A model generated the notes under the pieces. That model was not told where the DNA came from. It saw only the letters and a program-made list of their open reading frames with translations, and searched no databases. The translations under genes were made by a program, and so were the position numbers. Source: Natrialba chahannaoensis JCM 10990 (GTDB lineage Archaea; Halobacteriota; Halobacteria; Halobacteriales; Natrialbaceae). From it: a DNA stretch of 64,000 nt. The DNA lies in NCBI RefSeq assembly GCF_000337135.1, contig NZ_AOIN01000100.1, positions 50,111 to 114,110 of the forward strand, written 5' to 3'. Positions 18,427 through 27,672 of this stretch are shown one piece after another (within the stretch, counting starts at the first letter, position 1; each line of letters begins with the position of its first letter).

Positions 18427-19353
18427 ATGTCGCGTGGCATCGGTGAATTCGGACCGATTCAAGAGTACATTCCCGAGTGGGCAGCCGTCATCATCGCCCT
18501 GCTCACCCAACTTGGCGATATCTGGTTTCTGGCGCTCGTGCTCACCGTCGCGTACTGGGTCGGGTCGCCAAACCGCGACGATATCGGGGCCGTCGCGGGC
18601 GTCTGGCTTGCGGGGATGGGACTCTACAAGGGGCTGAAGGAAATCTTCGGCTTCCCGCGGCCAGACCAGCCACTACTCGATCCGGAGTTGCTTCCGTTCG
18701 GTGTCCAACAACTCTACGAGGCGACCGCCTTCGCATCCGGCTACGGCTTTCCGAGCGGCCACGCAGTCAACACCACGATCGTCTTCTTTGGCCTGGCGTC
18801 CGTGCTCACCGTGAGTACACGCCGCCGTCGGTTCGCCGTGGCGGCTGGCCTGGTCGCAACCGTTTCCTTCTGTCGCGTCGCACTCGGTGTCCACTACCTC
18901 GTCGACGTGGTGGCCGGTGTTGCCGTCGGCGCGCTCTTGCTTCTCGCAGTGCAGGCGCTCGCGAGTCGGCAGGGTGTCGACCGGCCAACAATTGCGTTCG
19001 CCGCAGCTATTGTCTTCAGCGGCTTCTTCGTCACGACGAGCGACGCAATGATGGAGTCAATCCTCATTCTTGCAGCCTCGCTCGGCGCGTTCGCCGGCTG
19101 GCAGTTGATCGTACTCGGCCGCCGGCTCGTCGCCGCCGATCTGCCCTCGCAGGCAATCCGTCTGTTGGCAATTCGCGCCACTCTCGCTGCACTTGCGCTC
19201 ACTCCGCTGGTCGCAACGTTTGAACTGTTCCCACTCCTCTCGATGTACACGGCGGCGGGCCTCGCCGGACTCGTGACCGCACTCGTCGTTACAATTCCTG
19301 TAGTCCGTCACTCCAAGCACGCCAGCCGTGTCGCCGCGGTGTTCCTGTCCTAG
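18427..19353 (+). CDS. PAP2-family membrane phosphatase
   Basis: A 308-residue integral membrane protein with eight or so helices. The three PAP2 motifs are present: KEIFGFPRP near residue 60 (KX6RP), GFPSGHAV near residue 112 (PSGH) and CRVALGVHYLVDV near residue 152 (SRX5HX3D, with Cys in place of Ser). These catalyse dephosphorylation of lipid phosphates such as phosphatidate or polyprenyl diphosphate. The protein continues about 150 residues beyond the catalytic core with additional helices. It is monocistronic, with no coupled neighbour. Confidence 0.88.
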   Translation: MSRGIGEFGPIQEYIPEWAAVIIALLTQLGDIWFLALVLTVAYWVGSPNRDDIGAVAGVWLAGMGLYKGLKEIFGFPRPDQPLLDPELLPFGVQQLYEATAFASGYGFPSGHAVNTTIVFFGLASVLTVSTRRRRFAVAAGLVATVSFCRVALGVHYLVDVVAGVAVGALLLLAVQALASRQGVDRPTIAFAAAIVFSGFFVTTSDAMMESILILAASLGAFAGWQLIVLGRRLVAADLPSQAIRLLAIRATLAALALTPLVATFELFPLLSMYTAAGLAGLVTALVVTIPVVRHSKHASRVAAVFLS

Positions 19354-19641
19354 CTACGGGGGACACTGGCTGGACTGCGATAGGCTCGCTCGTCACACTC
19401 GTGATGTGACGACTTGCTGGTCGATAGAGCGGAGGAGATGGAGACAGGAGTAGAGAGATAAATAGATAGAGGTAGAAACGTTGGACGACCCACGGCCCTG
19501 GTCAGCGATGTACGCTGCACCAACACACCAGCCACTGGCGCACCACCCGACTGATGCACCGACAACCGTACCCGTTTGTGTTCGAACGGTGCCCCCGCCG
19601 GAAACGGGAGGCTTTTGCGCCGCCCGTCCCAAGCAGTTCGC

Positions 19642-20724
19642 ATGGCTCAGGCATCCCAAGAGTTCGGTGAGTGGCCGCTCAAACGGCTGATGACGGAAGT
19701 CGTCGGTTCGGGACACAAGTCCGCCGACGACATGACCCGCGAGCAGGCACGGGAAGCGTTCCAGCGAATCCTCGCAGGCAAACCCGACGAGACAACGCTC
19801 GGCGCGTTCTGGCTGGCGAACCGCTGGAAGCGAAACAACCCCGAAGAGCTCGCGGCCTACACCGACGTGATGCGCGAAGAGGCCGTGATCACCGCCGAAC
19901 CGGACTGTGATCCGGTCGATTGCGGCGCGAACTACGACGGCAAGCACACCTCCGCCCTGCTCGGCGTCGGTGCTGGCATCGTCGCCGCGGCCGCGGGCAC
20001 CCCCGTCGTCGTCCACTCCGGCGACGGCGTCCCGACGCAGAAGGAAACGGCCTACAAACACGTTCTCGACGAACTCGGTGTCCGGACCGAACTCACACCC
20101 GAAGAGAGCGCCGACATGGTCGACGAGACCGGCTTTGGCTTCTACTACCAGCCCGAGTTCAACCCCGGCGTCCACGACCTCTTCGACCGGCGCGACCAGA
20201 TGGGCGTCCGAACCTTCGTCAACTCCATTGAAACCGTCGCCAACCCCGCAAACGCCGACGTCCACCTCGGCTCGTTCTACCACCTTGCGTTCGCGAAAAA
20301 GATGACCGACCTACTCAAAGGGAGCGAGCAACTCGAGTTCTCCCGCGCGATCTTCTTCCAGGGGATGGAAGGCTACGACGACATTCGGCCGGGCTACACG
20401 AAGGTGGCCGAGTGGGACCAAACGGGTGCCGACGGCGAAGAGGGCTTCGAGGATTACGAGATTGAAACCGCCGAGTACGGCATGGAGATGGAGGGCGACG
20501 ACCTCGCCGTCGACGACGTGACCGCCGACTCCGCGGCCATCACCGAGGCCGTCCTCGCCGGCGAGCGCGACGACGAGTTCGCCGACGCTATTGCACTCAA
20601 CGGCGCGTTCCGGATGTACGCTCGTCAGGATGTCGACAGTCTCGAAGCCGGACTTGACCGCGCCCGCGAAGTCATCGACGACGGCAGCGCCGCAGCGGTA
20701 CTCGAGGACCTCCGGTCGTTCTAG
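19642..20724 (+). CDS. TrpD-like family 3 glycosyltransferase paralogue
   Basis: A 360-residue protein with the anthranilate phosphoribosyltransferase/nucleoside phosphorylase fold: an N-terminal helical domain (TREQAREAFQRILAGK, then LGAFWLANRWKRNNPEELAA) and an alpha/beta domain. Where TrpD has the PRPP loop GTGGDGSNT this protein has GANYDGKHTS, followed by GVGAGIVAAAAGTPVVVHSG. The conserved loop is altered, so it is better called TrpD-like (compare TrpD2/YbiB) than TrpD. No other trp gene is adjacent. The ATG at 19642 lies after non-coding leader codons in the same frame. Confidence 0.75.
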   Translation: MAQASQEFGEWPLKRLMTEVVGSGHKSADDMTREQAREAFQRILAGKPDETTLGAFWLANRWKRNNPEELAAYTDVMREEAVITAEPDCDPVDCGANYDGKHTSALLGVGAGIVAAAAGTPVVVHSGDGVPTQKETAYKHVLDELGVRTELTPEESADMVDETGFGFYYQPEFNPGVHDLFDRRDQMGVRTFVNSIETVANPANADVHLGSFYHLAFAKKMTDLLKGSEQLEFSRAIFFQGMEGYDDIRPGYTKVAEWDQTGADGEEGFEDYEIETAEYGMEMEGDDLAVDDVTADSAAITEAVLAGERDDEFADAIALNGAFRMYARQDVDSLEAGLDRAREVIDDGSAAAVLEDLRSF

Positions 20725-21206
20725 CTCCGCAAAGAACCACCCTATAAGTTGATTTGTTTAGCATCATCCCTACATTCTGGGGTGTTGTTCTTCTCCGAAG
20801 GGATTCTGTCAGCCCCAGTGTTGGTCTCGTCTGTCGCGGTGTGAGACGGCCCGAATACCGTCGTTTTCGTGTCCCTAGCCACGTTTGCGGCTTTTGGGTT
20901 CCTCGCTGTGGGCCGAACGATTTCCACCCACAGACGGCGACAAGATAGAGCAGTCTCGACTCGAGTACCCCGCCTCGAGAGCTACGTCATCTACAGCGTC
21001 ACGGGTATTGTCTCGCCGTCGGATGACGAACAGACAGCCTTTGCTGGCTGAGACGCCACCACTCAGACTCCAAAACCTATCTGCGTGGGAGAATAGTTCG
21101 GTATGTGTTACGTCAGGGCCCGAGTGCCAGTTTCGTCACCCAGCATGATCGCTCAGCATCGCCGTTCGCTGCTCGCCACTCGAGTACCCTAGCGACCGCC
21201 GCGTTA
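20725..21206. other. intergenic, no supported gene
   Basis: Only short ORFs on both strands are present (for example 20742-20927 minus and 20869-21051 plus). Their codon use is not haloarchaeal and they have no domain. The plus-strand reading LATFAAFGFLAVGRTIS hints at a membrane helix but lacks a credible start. The region separates the TrpD-like gene from the chemotaxis cluster; no hairpin or repeat stands out. Confidence 0.5.
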
Positions 21207-21923
21207 TCATGCCCCCTCGCCCGACCCCGACGTGGACCCACCGCTGCCGTCGCTCGATGACGAACTGGACGACGGTCGCTTGCCACCATTCGAGTCCGTC
21301 CTCGATTGGCGCGACGAACTCGAGTCGGTGGCTGGTGGCTCGTCGCTGCTACCAGCCTCGTCGGTGTCGTCCGATGGGTCATCGCCATCCCCACTATCCC
21401 CGTCCTCGTCGTCGCCTTGCGAGTCCGGTTGTGACTGGGTCCGCCTGATCTTGGCCATCGAGCGTCCGAAGATCGACCGACCGTCACCGAACAGACTCTG
21501 AACGCCGTCCTCCGACTCACCCTGTGTTGCACGGTGGCGTTCCAGCAGCCCGGGTCTGCGAAGACTCTCAGTGCTGTCAGCAGGCGGACTGTCGATGTCG
21601 ACGCCGCGAATCGCGTCCGGAAGCGTGTCGTCGGTTTCCTCCGTCTCCTTGGCCTCGATGATCGTCTGATCCTCGACCAGTTCCTGCCAGATCTCCCTGG
21701 GTGGCTGGCTCGACAAATTCGCCGCCTCGTCGCGCCCCTTCTGATAAGCAAGATTGACGAAACTCTCGTCGTAGGTCGTCTCTACCTGATTCGTCAGCCG
21801 ATCGAGTTCGTCGGTGTACGTGTCGCCAAGGCGCACTGCGACGCCGAGGGCGTAGGCCCGTTCGACGACCTCTTCGCGGCCGTCGATCGACTCCCAGTCC
21901 GTACCGAAGCTTTTGTCGTACAT
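21207..21923 (-). CDS. conserved-looking protein at the end of the che operon, unknown function
   Basis: A 238-residue protein. The first 120 residues look globular and helical (DGREEVVERAYALGVAVRLG, then ELDRLTNQVETTYDESFVNL), while the rest is a low-complexity Ser/Asp/Gly/Glu tail with a basic patch. No catalytic motif is seen. It starts 5 bases after the stop of the RecA-like ATPase gene, so the two are probably co-expressed as the last genes of the cheB-cheA-cheD operon. A role with that ATPase or with transducers is inference from context only. Confidence 0.7.
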   Translation of the reverse strand: MYDKSFGTDWESIDGREEVVERAYALGVAVRLGDTYTDELDRLTNQVETTYDESFVNLAYQKGRDEAANLSSQPPREIWQELVEDQTIIEAKETEETDDTLPDAIRGVDIDSPPADSTESLRRPGLLERHRATQGESEDGVQSLFGDGRSIFGRSMAKIRRTQSQPDSQGDDEDGDSGDGDDPSDDTDEAGSSDEPPATDSSSSRQSRTDSNGGKRPSSSSSSSDGSGGSTSGSGEGA

Positions 21924-21928
21924 CGAAC

Positions 21929-22639
21929 TCAGGTCTGGATCTTCGTGCTCGGATCGACTCGCAATCCGCGGTCCGTGAACTCGACCTGCCGAATGTCACA
22001 GTCAATCTCCGTCCCGCGCATCTTGATGATCTGTACCCCGCGTGTCATCCCGCCGGCCTCCAGATAGTTGTGCATGAAGACCACCCCGTGGGCCAGATAG
22101 TGGCCGTCCGAGTAGGAAGACGGATCCGTCATCTCCGAAATCAGGACGACCGTCGCGTCGGCGCGTTTTAACTTTGTCAGGAACTTGATTAGCGCGTTCA
22201 GATCGTCAGAGAAGTAGTACTCGAGTAGCATCGTCGAGTCGATGACCAGCCGGTCGACGTCGCGTGATTCGACGAAGGCGACGAGCTGGTTCGAGAGGTT
22301 TTCGACGTTCGAGGGGAAGTCTCCGGAGCTTCGTGAGGACGACGAGAAGAGTCGCTGTGCTTCCTTATCGAAGACGTTGAGCACCTTCACGTGGCCGGAG
22401 CTGACTGCCTTGTCGAAGCCAAACTCGTAGTTGGCCATGTCCGAGACGAGTTCCTGCTGGGACTCGTGGAGGGTCAGAAACAGCGTCGTCTCCCCGTCAA
22501 TCGCACCCTTGGTCACGAACTGTGAGCAGAACGTCGTCTTCCCGCTGCCGGGCGGGCCGCTGATGACGTACAGGCGGTCCTTCAAGAGCCCGCCGCTGAG
22601 CAGTTCGTCGAACCCCGGTACACCCGATGGAATTCGCAT
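21929..22639 (-). CDS. RecA/KaiC-like ATPase (RAD55 family, 'HTR-like')
   Basis: A 236-residue single-domain RecA-fold ATPase. It has Walker A (ISGPPGSGKTTFCSQF near residue 27), a KaiC-type start (IPSGVPGFDELLSGGLLKDR) and Walker B (VDRLVIDSTMLLEYY near residue 130). It resembles GvpD/ArlH/KaiC-like regulators; haloarchaeal homologues are often annotated HTR-like or RAD55 family. ArlH, which shares this fold, is encoded separately at 41846, so this is not the motor component. Its place beside cheD/cheA and a 238-residue partner suggests a signalling or assembly role. Confidence 0.8.
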   Translation of the reverse strand: MRIPSGVPGFDELLSGGLLKDRLYVISGPPGSGKTTFCSQFVTKGAIDGETTLFLTLHESQQELVSDMANYEFGFDKAVSSGHVKVLNVFDKEAQRLFSSSSRSSGDFPSNVENLSNQLVAFVESRDVDRLVIDSTMLLEYYFSDDLNALIKFLTKLKRADATVVLISEMTDPSSYSDGHYLAHGVVFMHNYLEAGGMTRGVQIIKMRGTEIDCDIRQVEFTDRGLRVDPSTKIQT

Positions 22640-22734
22640 TGTCGGGAATCAGGAACGTACCCACTAAATAAATTCTGGCGGCTGTGTTTCACGCCGCTCT
22701 ACGGCGTTTCTGTCGCGAACAGCACCGACAGCCC

Positions 22735-23352
22735 TCACAGCCGCCGAACATCGCCGTTCGCACTCGATACCGTCAACGTCCCCGTCGCCGGGTCGAATTC
22801 GAGTGACCGGCCGTGGTAGCCACCGACATCGGTCTCCCGGATCTGAATGCGGGCGGCCTCGAGTTCGGCCGTAATCGCGTTGATGTTCCGCTCGCCGATA
22901 GTAGCGGTGAGTTGGGTGTCGAGCATCGCTGCGCCGCCGGCGATTTTGGCCCACGAGCGGGCAGGGGTGCCCCCGAGGTCGCGAAAGGACTTGAGCATGG
23001 ACTCGAAGCCGGTATCGGCGAATTTCGCGTCGGGGTGGGTGCCGTTCGTGTCGGCGGCAGCCGGGAGCATGAAGTGGAGGAGACCGCTGACGCCTGCGTG
23101 GTCGTCGTGGATTGCGACGCCGATACAGGAGCCGAGGCCGCTGGTTTTGAGCGGCGTCTCGTCGTCGGTGAGCGCGTAGTCGGCAATGCCGACGGAGATA
23201 GCGCCGGTTTCGTCGCGTGCTGTAGACGGGTCTGTCGAGTCAGTGTCCGCACGCAACGTGGCGATGATTTCTGCTGTAAGGTCGCCGGTCCCCGGTGTCT
23301 CCGCTTGTTCCGACGTGCTTTGGTCCCGACCGAGTCGGTTTTCATCCGTCAT
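22735..23352 (-). CDS. cheD: CheD chemoreceptor deamidase
   Basis: A 205-residue protein. An acidic N-terminal extension of about 50 residues precedes the CheD domain, which contains the catalytic Cys76 in SGLGSCIGVAIHD and His93 in SGLLHFMLP, plus WAKIAGGAAML. CheD deamidates glutamines in transducers and forms a complex with CheC; the cheC gene here is 14 kb away (37773). The gene lies downstream of cheA with a 110-base gap that could hold a weak promoter or a processing site. Confidence 0.92.
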   Translation of the reverse strand: MTDENRLGRDQSTSEQAETPGTGDLTAEIIATLRADTDSTDPSTARDETGAISVGIADYALTDDETPLKTSGLGSCIGVAIHDDHAGVSGLLHFMLPAAADTNGTHPDAKFADTGFESMLKSFRDLGGTPARSWAKIAGGAAMLDTQLTATIGERNINAITAELEAARIQIRETDVGGYHGRSLEFDPATGTLTVSSANGDVRRL

Positions 23353-23462
23353 ATACTGAAGTGCTGTCTGTTCGGGTACCGCGGTGTGTCACCAGCCACA
23401 CCAGCCACGCACCCACACCTGTCGTCTACAGTTCCTGTCAAATTCGAGTACGTTGGTACTTG

Positions 23463-25484
23463 CTACAGCGTATCCACGTCGAGGATCATCACGACTTCAC
23501 CCTCACCGAGCACCGACGCGCCGCTGATCCCGGGTGCGCCGCTCAGGACGCCCTCGAACGGCTTGATGACGACCTCTTCCTGCCCCATGACGTCGGAACA
23601 GCGCAAACAGACCTGTCTGACGCTGTCTTTGATACGAACGACCATGTCGTCCTCGTCGGGTTCGCTGTCGGGGACATCGAGGCGGTTGCCAAGCGACAGC
23701 AGCGGGTAGACGTTGCCGTCGTGGGTGACGGTCTGACGCCCCTCAACGGATTCGATATCGACGTCCTCGAACTCGGAGATTTCGTCGATATTCTTGATCG
23801 GAACGCCGTAGGTCTCGTCGCCGACGGTAACGAACAGGACGCGGACGATCGCAACGCTGACGGGCAGCATCAGCGTAATCTCGGTTCCCTCGTCGGGTTC
23901 GCTCTCGACGTTGATCGAACCATCGACGCCGCGGACGACCTGGTTGACCACGTCCATGCCGACGCCACGGCCGCTGACCTCGGTCACCTCGTCGGTCGTC
24001 GAGAAGCCGGGGTGGAAGATGAGGTCGTACACCTCGGAGTCGTCGAGCAACTGGACCTCTTCTTCGGACATCACGCCCTTCTCGATCGCCTTCGAACGAA
24101 TCTTCTCCACGTCGAGGCCGCCACCGTCGTCTTTCACCGTCACGGAGACGCGGTCACGTTCGCGCTCGCCGATAAGCTTGATCGACCCTTCGCGAGGTTT
24201 GCCTTTCTCCTCGCGCTCTTCGGGCGGCTCGATGCCGTGGTCGACCGCGTTCCGGATAAGGTGCATCAACGGATCGCCGAGCTCGTTCAGGATCGAGCGA
24301 TCCATCTCGATGTCGACGCCCTCCATCTGGAAGTCGATCTCCTTGCCCTGATCGCGCGAGATGTCACGGACGACCCGCGGGAAGTTGCCGACGATCTTCT
24401 TCAGCGGCACCAGGCGGATCTCGAGAACCGTATCCTGGAGACTGGCCGTGATCTTGCCGTGCTCCTCGAGTTCATCTTCAGCTTCGACCAGCTCGTTATC
24501 TTCGATGATTTTGCGGAGCTTGATCCGGCTCGTGACCATCTCCTCGACCTGGTTGTACAGCTGGTCGACCTGTTCGACGTCGACGCGGATCGACTCGACT
24601 TCCTTGCTACTGTGGGTGACACTCGAACTACCCCCCGCCGAATCGTCGGACTCGGCGTCTGCGTCGTCCGAATCGTCTGCATCTGCCGTCACCTCGTCGA
24701 GAATGTCGTTCGTTACGTCCGTGACGCTGGCACCCTCCACGTACCGGTTGTCGTCGAAGAACGCCTCCACGGTGTCGCTGTCTGCGTCGTCGCCCGTCGC
24801 CGTCACGTAGGCGTCGAAAACCGCGTCGAACTCGCCTGCCTCGATCGTCTCGTTCGTCGGCACCGTCCGCAGTAACTCGTACTCGTCACCGGCCGCGTCG
24901 ATGACGAACATCGCATCGACCTGCGGCGAGCCACTGTCATCTAATTCGAGTGCCGCCCGGTAGACGGCGGTGTCGGACTCGAGTGCCTCGAGATCGATGT
25001 CATCGGCGAGGCCCTCGATTGGGATGTCGCGGCCGGTATCGACGGCATCGTCACCAGTCGCTTCGTCGCCCGCCGCTGCGGTCTCGGCCGAAGCGGACTC
25101 GCCGCCCTCGATCGACGCGCGGATCGCGTCGATCGTCTCCTCGGGATCGGTGCTCGTCTCGCCGGAGTCCGAGATTTCCTCGACCATCTGGGCGAGGTGG
25201 TCGACGCCGTTGAAGATGAGATCCATCCGTTCGGCGGTGACCGCGAGTTCGTCGTCGCGGATGCAGTCGAGCAAGTCCTCGATAGCGTGAGCGAGGTTGC
25301 TCGCCGTGGTGTAGCCCATCACGCCAAAGTTGCCTTTCAGGTTGTGCGCAACGCGGAACACTGTCTCGATGGCGTCGGAACTCTCGGGGTCGTCCTCGAG
25401 ATCGAGCAATGCGTTGTTTAATTTCTGGATGTCTTCCTGGCTTTCTTGGACGAAGGTGCTGGTGGCGTCGCTCACGCGGACCAC
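23463..25484 (-). CDS. cheA: chemotaxis histidine kinase CheA
   Basis: A 673-residue kinase with the full class II layout: a P1 HPt domain with phosphorylation site His47 (RVAHNLKGNFGVMGY), a long acidic linker holding a P2-like region (about residues 130-290), P3 dimerisation helices (about 315-370), a P4 ATPase domain (LIRNAVDHGIEPPEE; VKDDGGGLD; SGRGVGMDVVNQVV) and a P5 CheW-like domain at the C-terminus. It phosphorylates CheY and CheB. Its start overlaps the end of cheB by 13 bases, so the two are translationally coupled. Confidence 0.96.
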   Translation of the reverse strand: MVRVSDATSTFVQESQEDIQKLNNALLDLEDDPESSDAIETVFRVAHNLKGNFGVMGYTTASNLAHAIEDLLDCIRDDELAVTAERMDLIFNGVDHLAQMVEEISDSGETSTDPEETIDAIRASIEGGESASAETAAAGDEATGDDAVDTGRDIPIEGLADDIDLEALESDTAVYRAALELDDSGSPQVDAMFVIDAAGDEYELLRTVPTNETIEAGEFDAVFDAYVTATGDDADSDTVEAFFDDNRYVEGASVTDVTNDILDEVTADADDSDDADAESDDSAGGSSSVTHSSKEVESIRVDVEQVDQLYNQVEEMVTSRIKLRKIIEDNELVEAEDELEEHGKITASLQDTVLEIRLVPLKKIVGNFPRVVRDISRDQGKEIDFQMEGVDIEMDRSILNELGDPLMHLIRNAVDHGIEPPEEREEKGKPREGSIKLIGERERDRVSVTVKDDGGGLDVEKIRSKAIEKGVMSEEEVQLLDDSEVYDLIFHPGFSTTDEVTEVSGRGVGMDVVNQVVRGVDGSINVESEPDEGTEITLMLPVSVAIVRVLFVTVGDETYGVPIKNIDEISEFEDVDIESVEGRQTVTHDGNVYPLLSLGNRLDVPDSEPDEDDMVVRIKDSVRQVCLRCSDVMGQEEVVIKPFEGVLSGAPGISGASVLGEGEVVMILDVDTL

Positions 25485-26521
25485 CCCCGGAAGGCGTTGG
25501 TGATGCCCTCGGCAATTCGGTCCTTCGGGAGCACCATGTCGAGGTCGACTTCCTCGGCTGCCACCTTCGGCATGCCGTAGACGCGTGAGGTTGCCTCGTC
25601 CTGGGCAATCGCCTTCCCGCCGGCGTCTTTGATCTCGGCGAGGCCGGCTGCGCCGTCGGCACCCATCCCGGTCAGAATCACACCGGTGAGATTCCCGGTG
25701 ACCGTTTCGGCTGCGGTTTCCATCGTTACGTCGATGGCGGGCCTGACGTTATGGCGTTTGGGGCCGTTATCGTGGGAGACAGTCAGTCGTCCGTTCCGTT
25801 CGTTGGTCACCAGTAGGTGTGAGCCTCCCTTCGCCAGGACACCCTCGCCAGGGCCAACTGTGTCTCCCTCTCGGGCCTGTCTGAAGTCGTACGTCGTTCG
25901 TTCGTTGAGCCGTTTCGCGAATCGTTCTGTGTAGTGATCTGCCATGTGTTGTACCACGAGCACTCGGAGGCCTGCCCGCTGTGGAAGCTCGGACAGCACT
26001 TGTTCGACGACTCGCGGGCCGCCGGTCGATGCGCCGATGACGAGCGTCGGATCGCAGGGGAACTCGGAACTGACGCTGATCGTCTGGGACTGGTCCTTGC
26101 TGACCCGGCCAGTCTCCATCCCTGCGACATCTGCCTCTGCGACCGCCCGGACGCGGTCGACGATCGTCTCCTGCTGAGACCAGATGTTGACCGAGCCGTC
26201 GCCGGACGGCTTCGCCAGAAAGTCGACTGCACCGGCGTCAAGCGCGTCGAACGTCGCATCCGCGTTGCGCGTCGTCTGCGAACTGATGACGAGCATCGGG
26301 ATCGGGTTCTCGGCCATCACCTGCTCGATCACTTCGTGGCCCGTCAGTCTGGGCATCTGAATGTCGATCGTCGCCACATCGGGATCGTGGCGCTCAATGA
26401 GTTCGACCGCCTCGACACCGTCTTTGGCACGGGCAACGACGGTGATCCCGCCGTCCTCCAGAATCTTTCCGAGCGTCTCACGCATCACCGCCGAGTCGTC
26501 TGCAATTACTGCATCGACCAT
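25472..26521 (-). CDS. cheB: CheB methylesterase response regulator
   Basis: A 349-residue protein with a receiver domain (IADDSAVMRETL; phospho-acceptor Asp53 in VATIDIQMPRL; LAKPSG) and a C-terminal methylesterase domain with catalytic Ser in IGASTGGPRVVEQ, His in VVQHMADHYTERFA and Asp in GMGADGAAGL. It demethylates or deamidates transducers when phosphorylated by CheA. The start codon shares a base with the stop of a small upstream ORF (TGATG), and the 3' end overlaps cheA. Confidence 0.95.
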   Translation of the reverse strand: MVDAVIADDSAVMRETLGKILEDGGITVVARAKDGVEAVELIERHDPDVATIDIQMPRLTGHEVIEQVMAENPIPMLVISSQTTRNADATFDALDAGAVDFLAKPSGDGSVNIWSQQETIVDRVRAVAEADVAGMETGRVSKDQSQTISVSSEFPCDPTLVIGASTGGPRVVEQVLSELPQRAGLRVLVVQHMADHYTERFAKRLNERTTYDFRQAREGDTVGPGEGVLAKGGSHLLVTNERNGRLTVSHDNGPKRHNVRPAIDVTMETAAETVTGNLTGVILTGMGADGAAGLAEIKDAGGKAIAQDEATSRVYGMPKVAAEEVDLDMVLPKDRIAEGITNAFRGWSA

Positions 26522-26742
26522 CAGGTGTCCTCCCGCGTCTCGGCGGAGTAGCCCCGTGGAGTTACTACTCGTTCGGTGGGCCGTCCGGAGGTATCTCCGA
26601 CATCACAATCTTGTTCTCCAGTACGCTGTGCCAAAGCGCTGAGCGCCCCCGCCTCGATTCGCCTCGCGCGACGACCGCCAAGACAATCCGTCGCGTAGCC
26701 GGCGTCGACGGCGTCGGCGCTCGATCCGTTCACTGCCATGGC
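26521..26742 (-). CDS. possible small ORF coupled to cheB
   Basis: A 73-residue ORF (MAVNGSSADAVDAGYATDCL...) whose TGA shares its last base with the cheB ATG (TGATG), the arrangement typical of coupled genes. The same frame is open back to 26793, giving up to 90 residues. Composition is Ala/Arg/Thr-rich with no domain recognised, so it could also be leader sequence. It occupies the space between cheB and the divergent parA-like gene. Confidence 0.35.
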   Translation of the reverse strand, partial: AMAVNGSSADAVDAGYATDCLGGRRARRIEAGALSALAQRTGEQDCDVGDTSGRPTERVVTPRGYSAETREDT

Positions 26743-26877
26743 ACTGGTTTGTAATGATCTCCGCATAAAGCGTTCGGCCGAACCGGCCGGCAAGAGCCGC
26801 TCGATCCGACGAAGACCACACTATCACCCGTGCTGGCCGTGTGAGTTATGTAGGCAGAGTTGAAACGACTCACTCGA

Positions 26878-27672
26878 ATGGCGGGAGCTGCTCGGCTGTG
26901 TGTGACAAATCAGAAAGGAGGCGTCGGCAAGACGACCGTCGCGATCAACCTCGCGGGTGCGTTGAACGAACTCGGACGTAACGTCCTCTTCGTTGACCTC
27001 GATCCGCAAGGGAACGCGACCGAAGGACTCGGCCTGCTCGAGGCCTACGACGCCGAACCGCCGTCGCTACTCGACGCGCTCGTCGAGCCGACGGCCGTCG
27101 AGCTCGAGGACCTCATCTCCACTCACCCGGAGATGGATGTCATCACGAGCAACGTCGATATGAACGCCGCCGAGTCCACGCTCGTCCAGGAACCCGACGG
27201 CGAGACACGACTCGACGCACTCCTCGACCGACTTGAGGCCACAGGTGAGTACGACGTCACCGTCGTCGACTGCTCGCCACACCTCGGCCTCCTGACCGAC
27301 AACGCATTGTATGCGACGGAGAACCTCGTGATTCCCGCGCTCGCCGAACCGACGAGCAAGCGGTCACTCGAGTTGCTCTTCGATTACGTCGGCGCGCTAG
27401 AGATGGACCACGACGTGACGATTGAGCCGCAGGCGCTGGTAGCGAACCGGATCGAGAACACGCGAGCGGCGACGGAGATGCTCGAGTGGTTCGACGAGGC
27501 GCTGCCGGATGTGCCGCTGTATCGGGTCCGGAAGCGCGTGGCGTTGCAGCGGGCGTTTGCCTCGGGGAAGTCGGTGTTTGCGGTGGAAGAAGAGACAGAT
27601 ATGAGCGCGGTGTTCATGGCGATGGCCGAGCAGGTAGACGAGCAGTTGCCACGACAGGAGATTCCAGCATGA
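26878..27672 (+). CDS. ParA/MinD-like ATPase of the chemotaxis cluster
   Basis: A 264-residue deviant-Walker ATPase: KGGVGKTTVAINLAG at the N-terminus, VLFVDLDPQGNATEG and VTVVDCSPHLGLLTDNAL. There is no DNA-binding extension and no ParB gene beside it. The ATG at 26878 is chosen over an upstream TTG at 26860. It overlaps cheW by four bases (ATGA), so it is co-translated with an array component. ParA/MinD homologues position chemoreceptor arrays in bacteria and archaella and arrays in haloarchaea, which makes polar positioning the likely role. Confidence 0.85.
   Translation: MAGAARLCVTNQKGGVGKTTVAINLAGALNELGRNVLFVDLDPQGNATEGLGLLEAYDAEPPSLLDALVEPTAVELEDLISTHPEMDVITSNVDMNAAESTLVQEPDGETRLDALLDRLEATGEYDVTVVDCSPHLGLLTDNALYATENLVIPALAEPTSKRSLELLFDYVGALEMDHDVTIEPQALVANRIENTRAATEMLEWFDEALPDVPLYRVRKRVALQRAFASGKSVFAVEEETDMSAVFMAMAEQVDEQLPRQEIPA

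Noticed and set aside
20742-21051. Short ORFs on both strands after the TrpD-like gene
   Set aside because: Overlapping frames with no acidic bias, no ribosome-binding or TATA context and no domain; treated as non-coding.
21113-21751. 212-residue Arg-rich ORF antisense-frame to the 238-residue protein
   Set aside because: A shadow frame of the high-GC gene at 21207-21923; the extreme Arg/Thr content and lack of domain show it is not coding.
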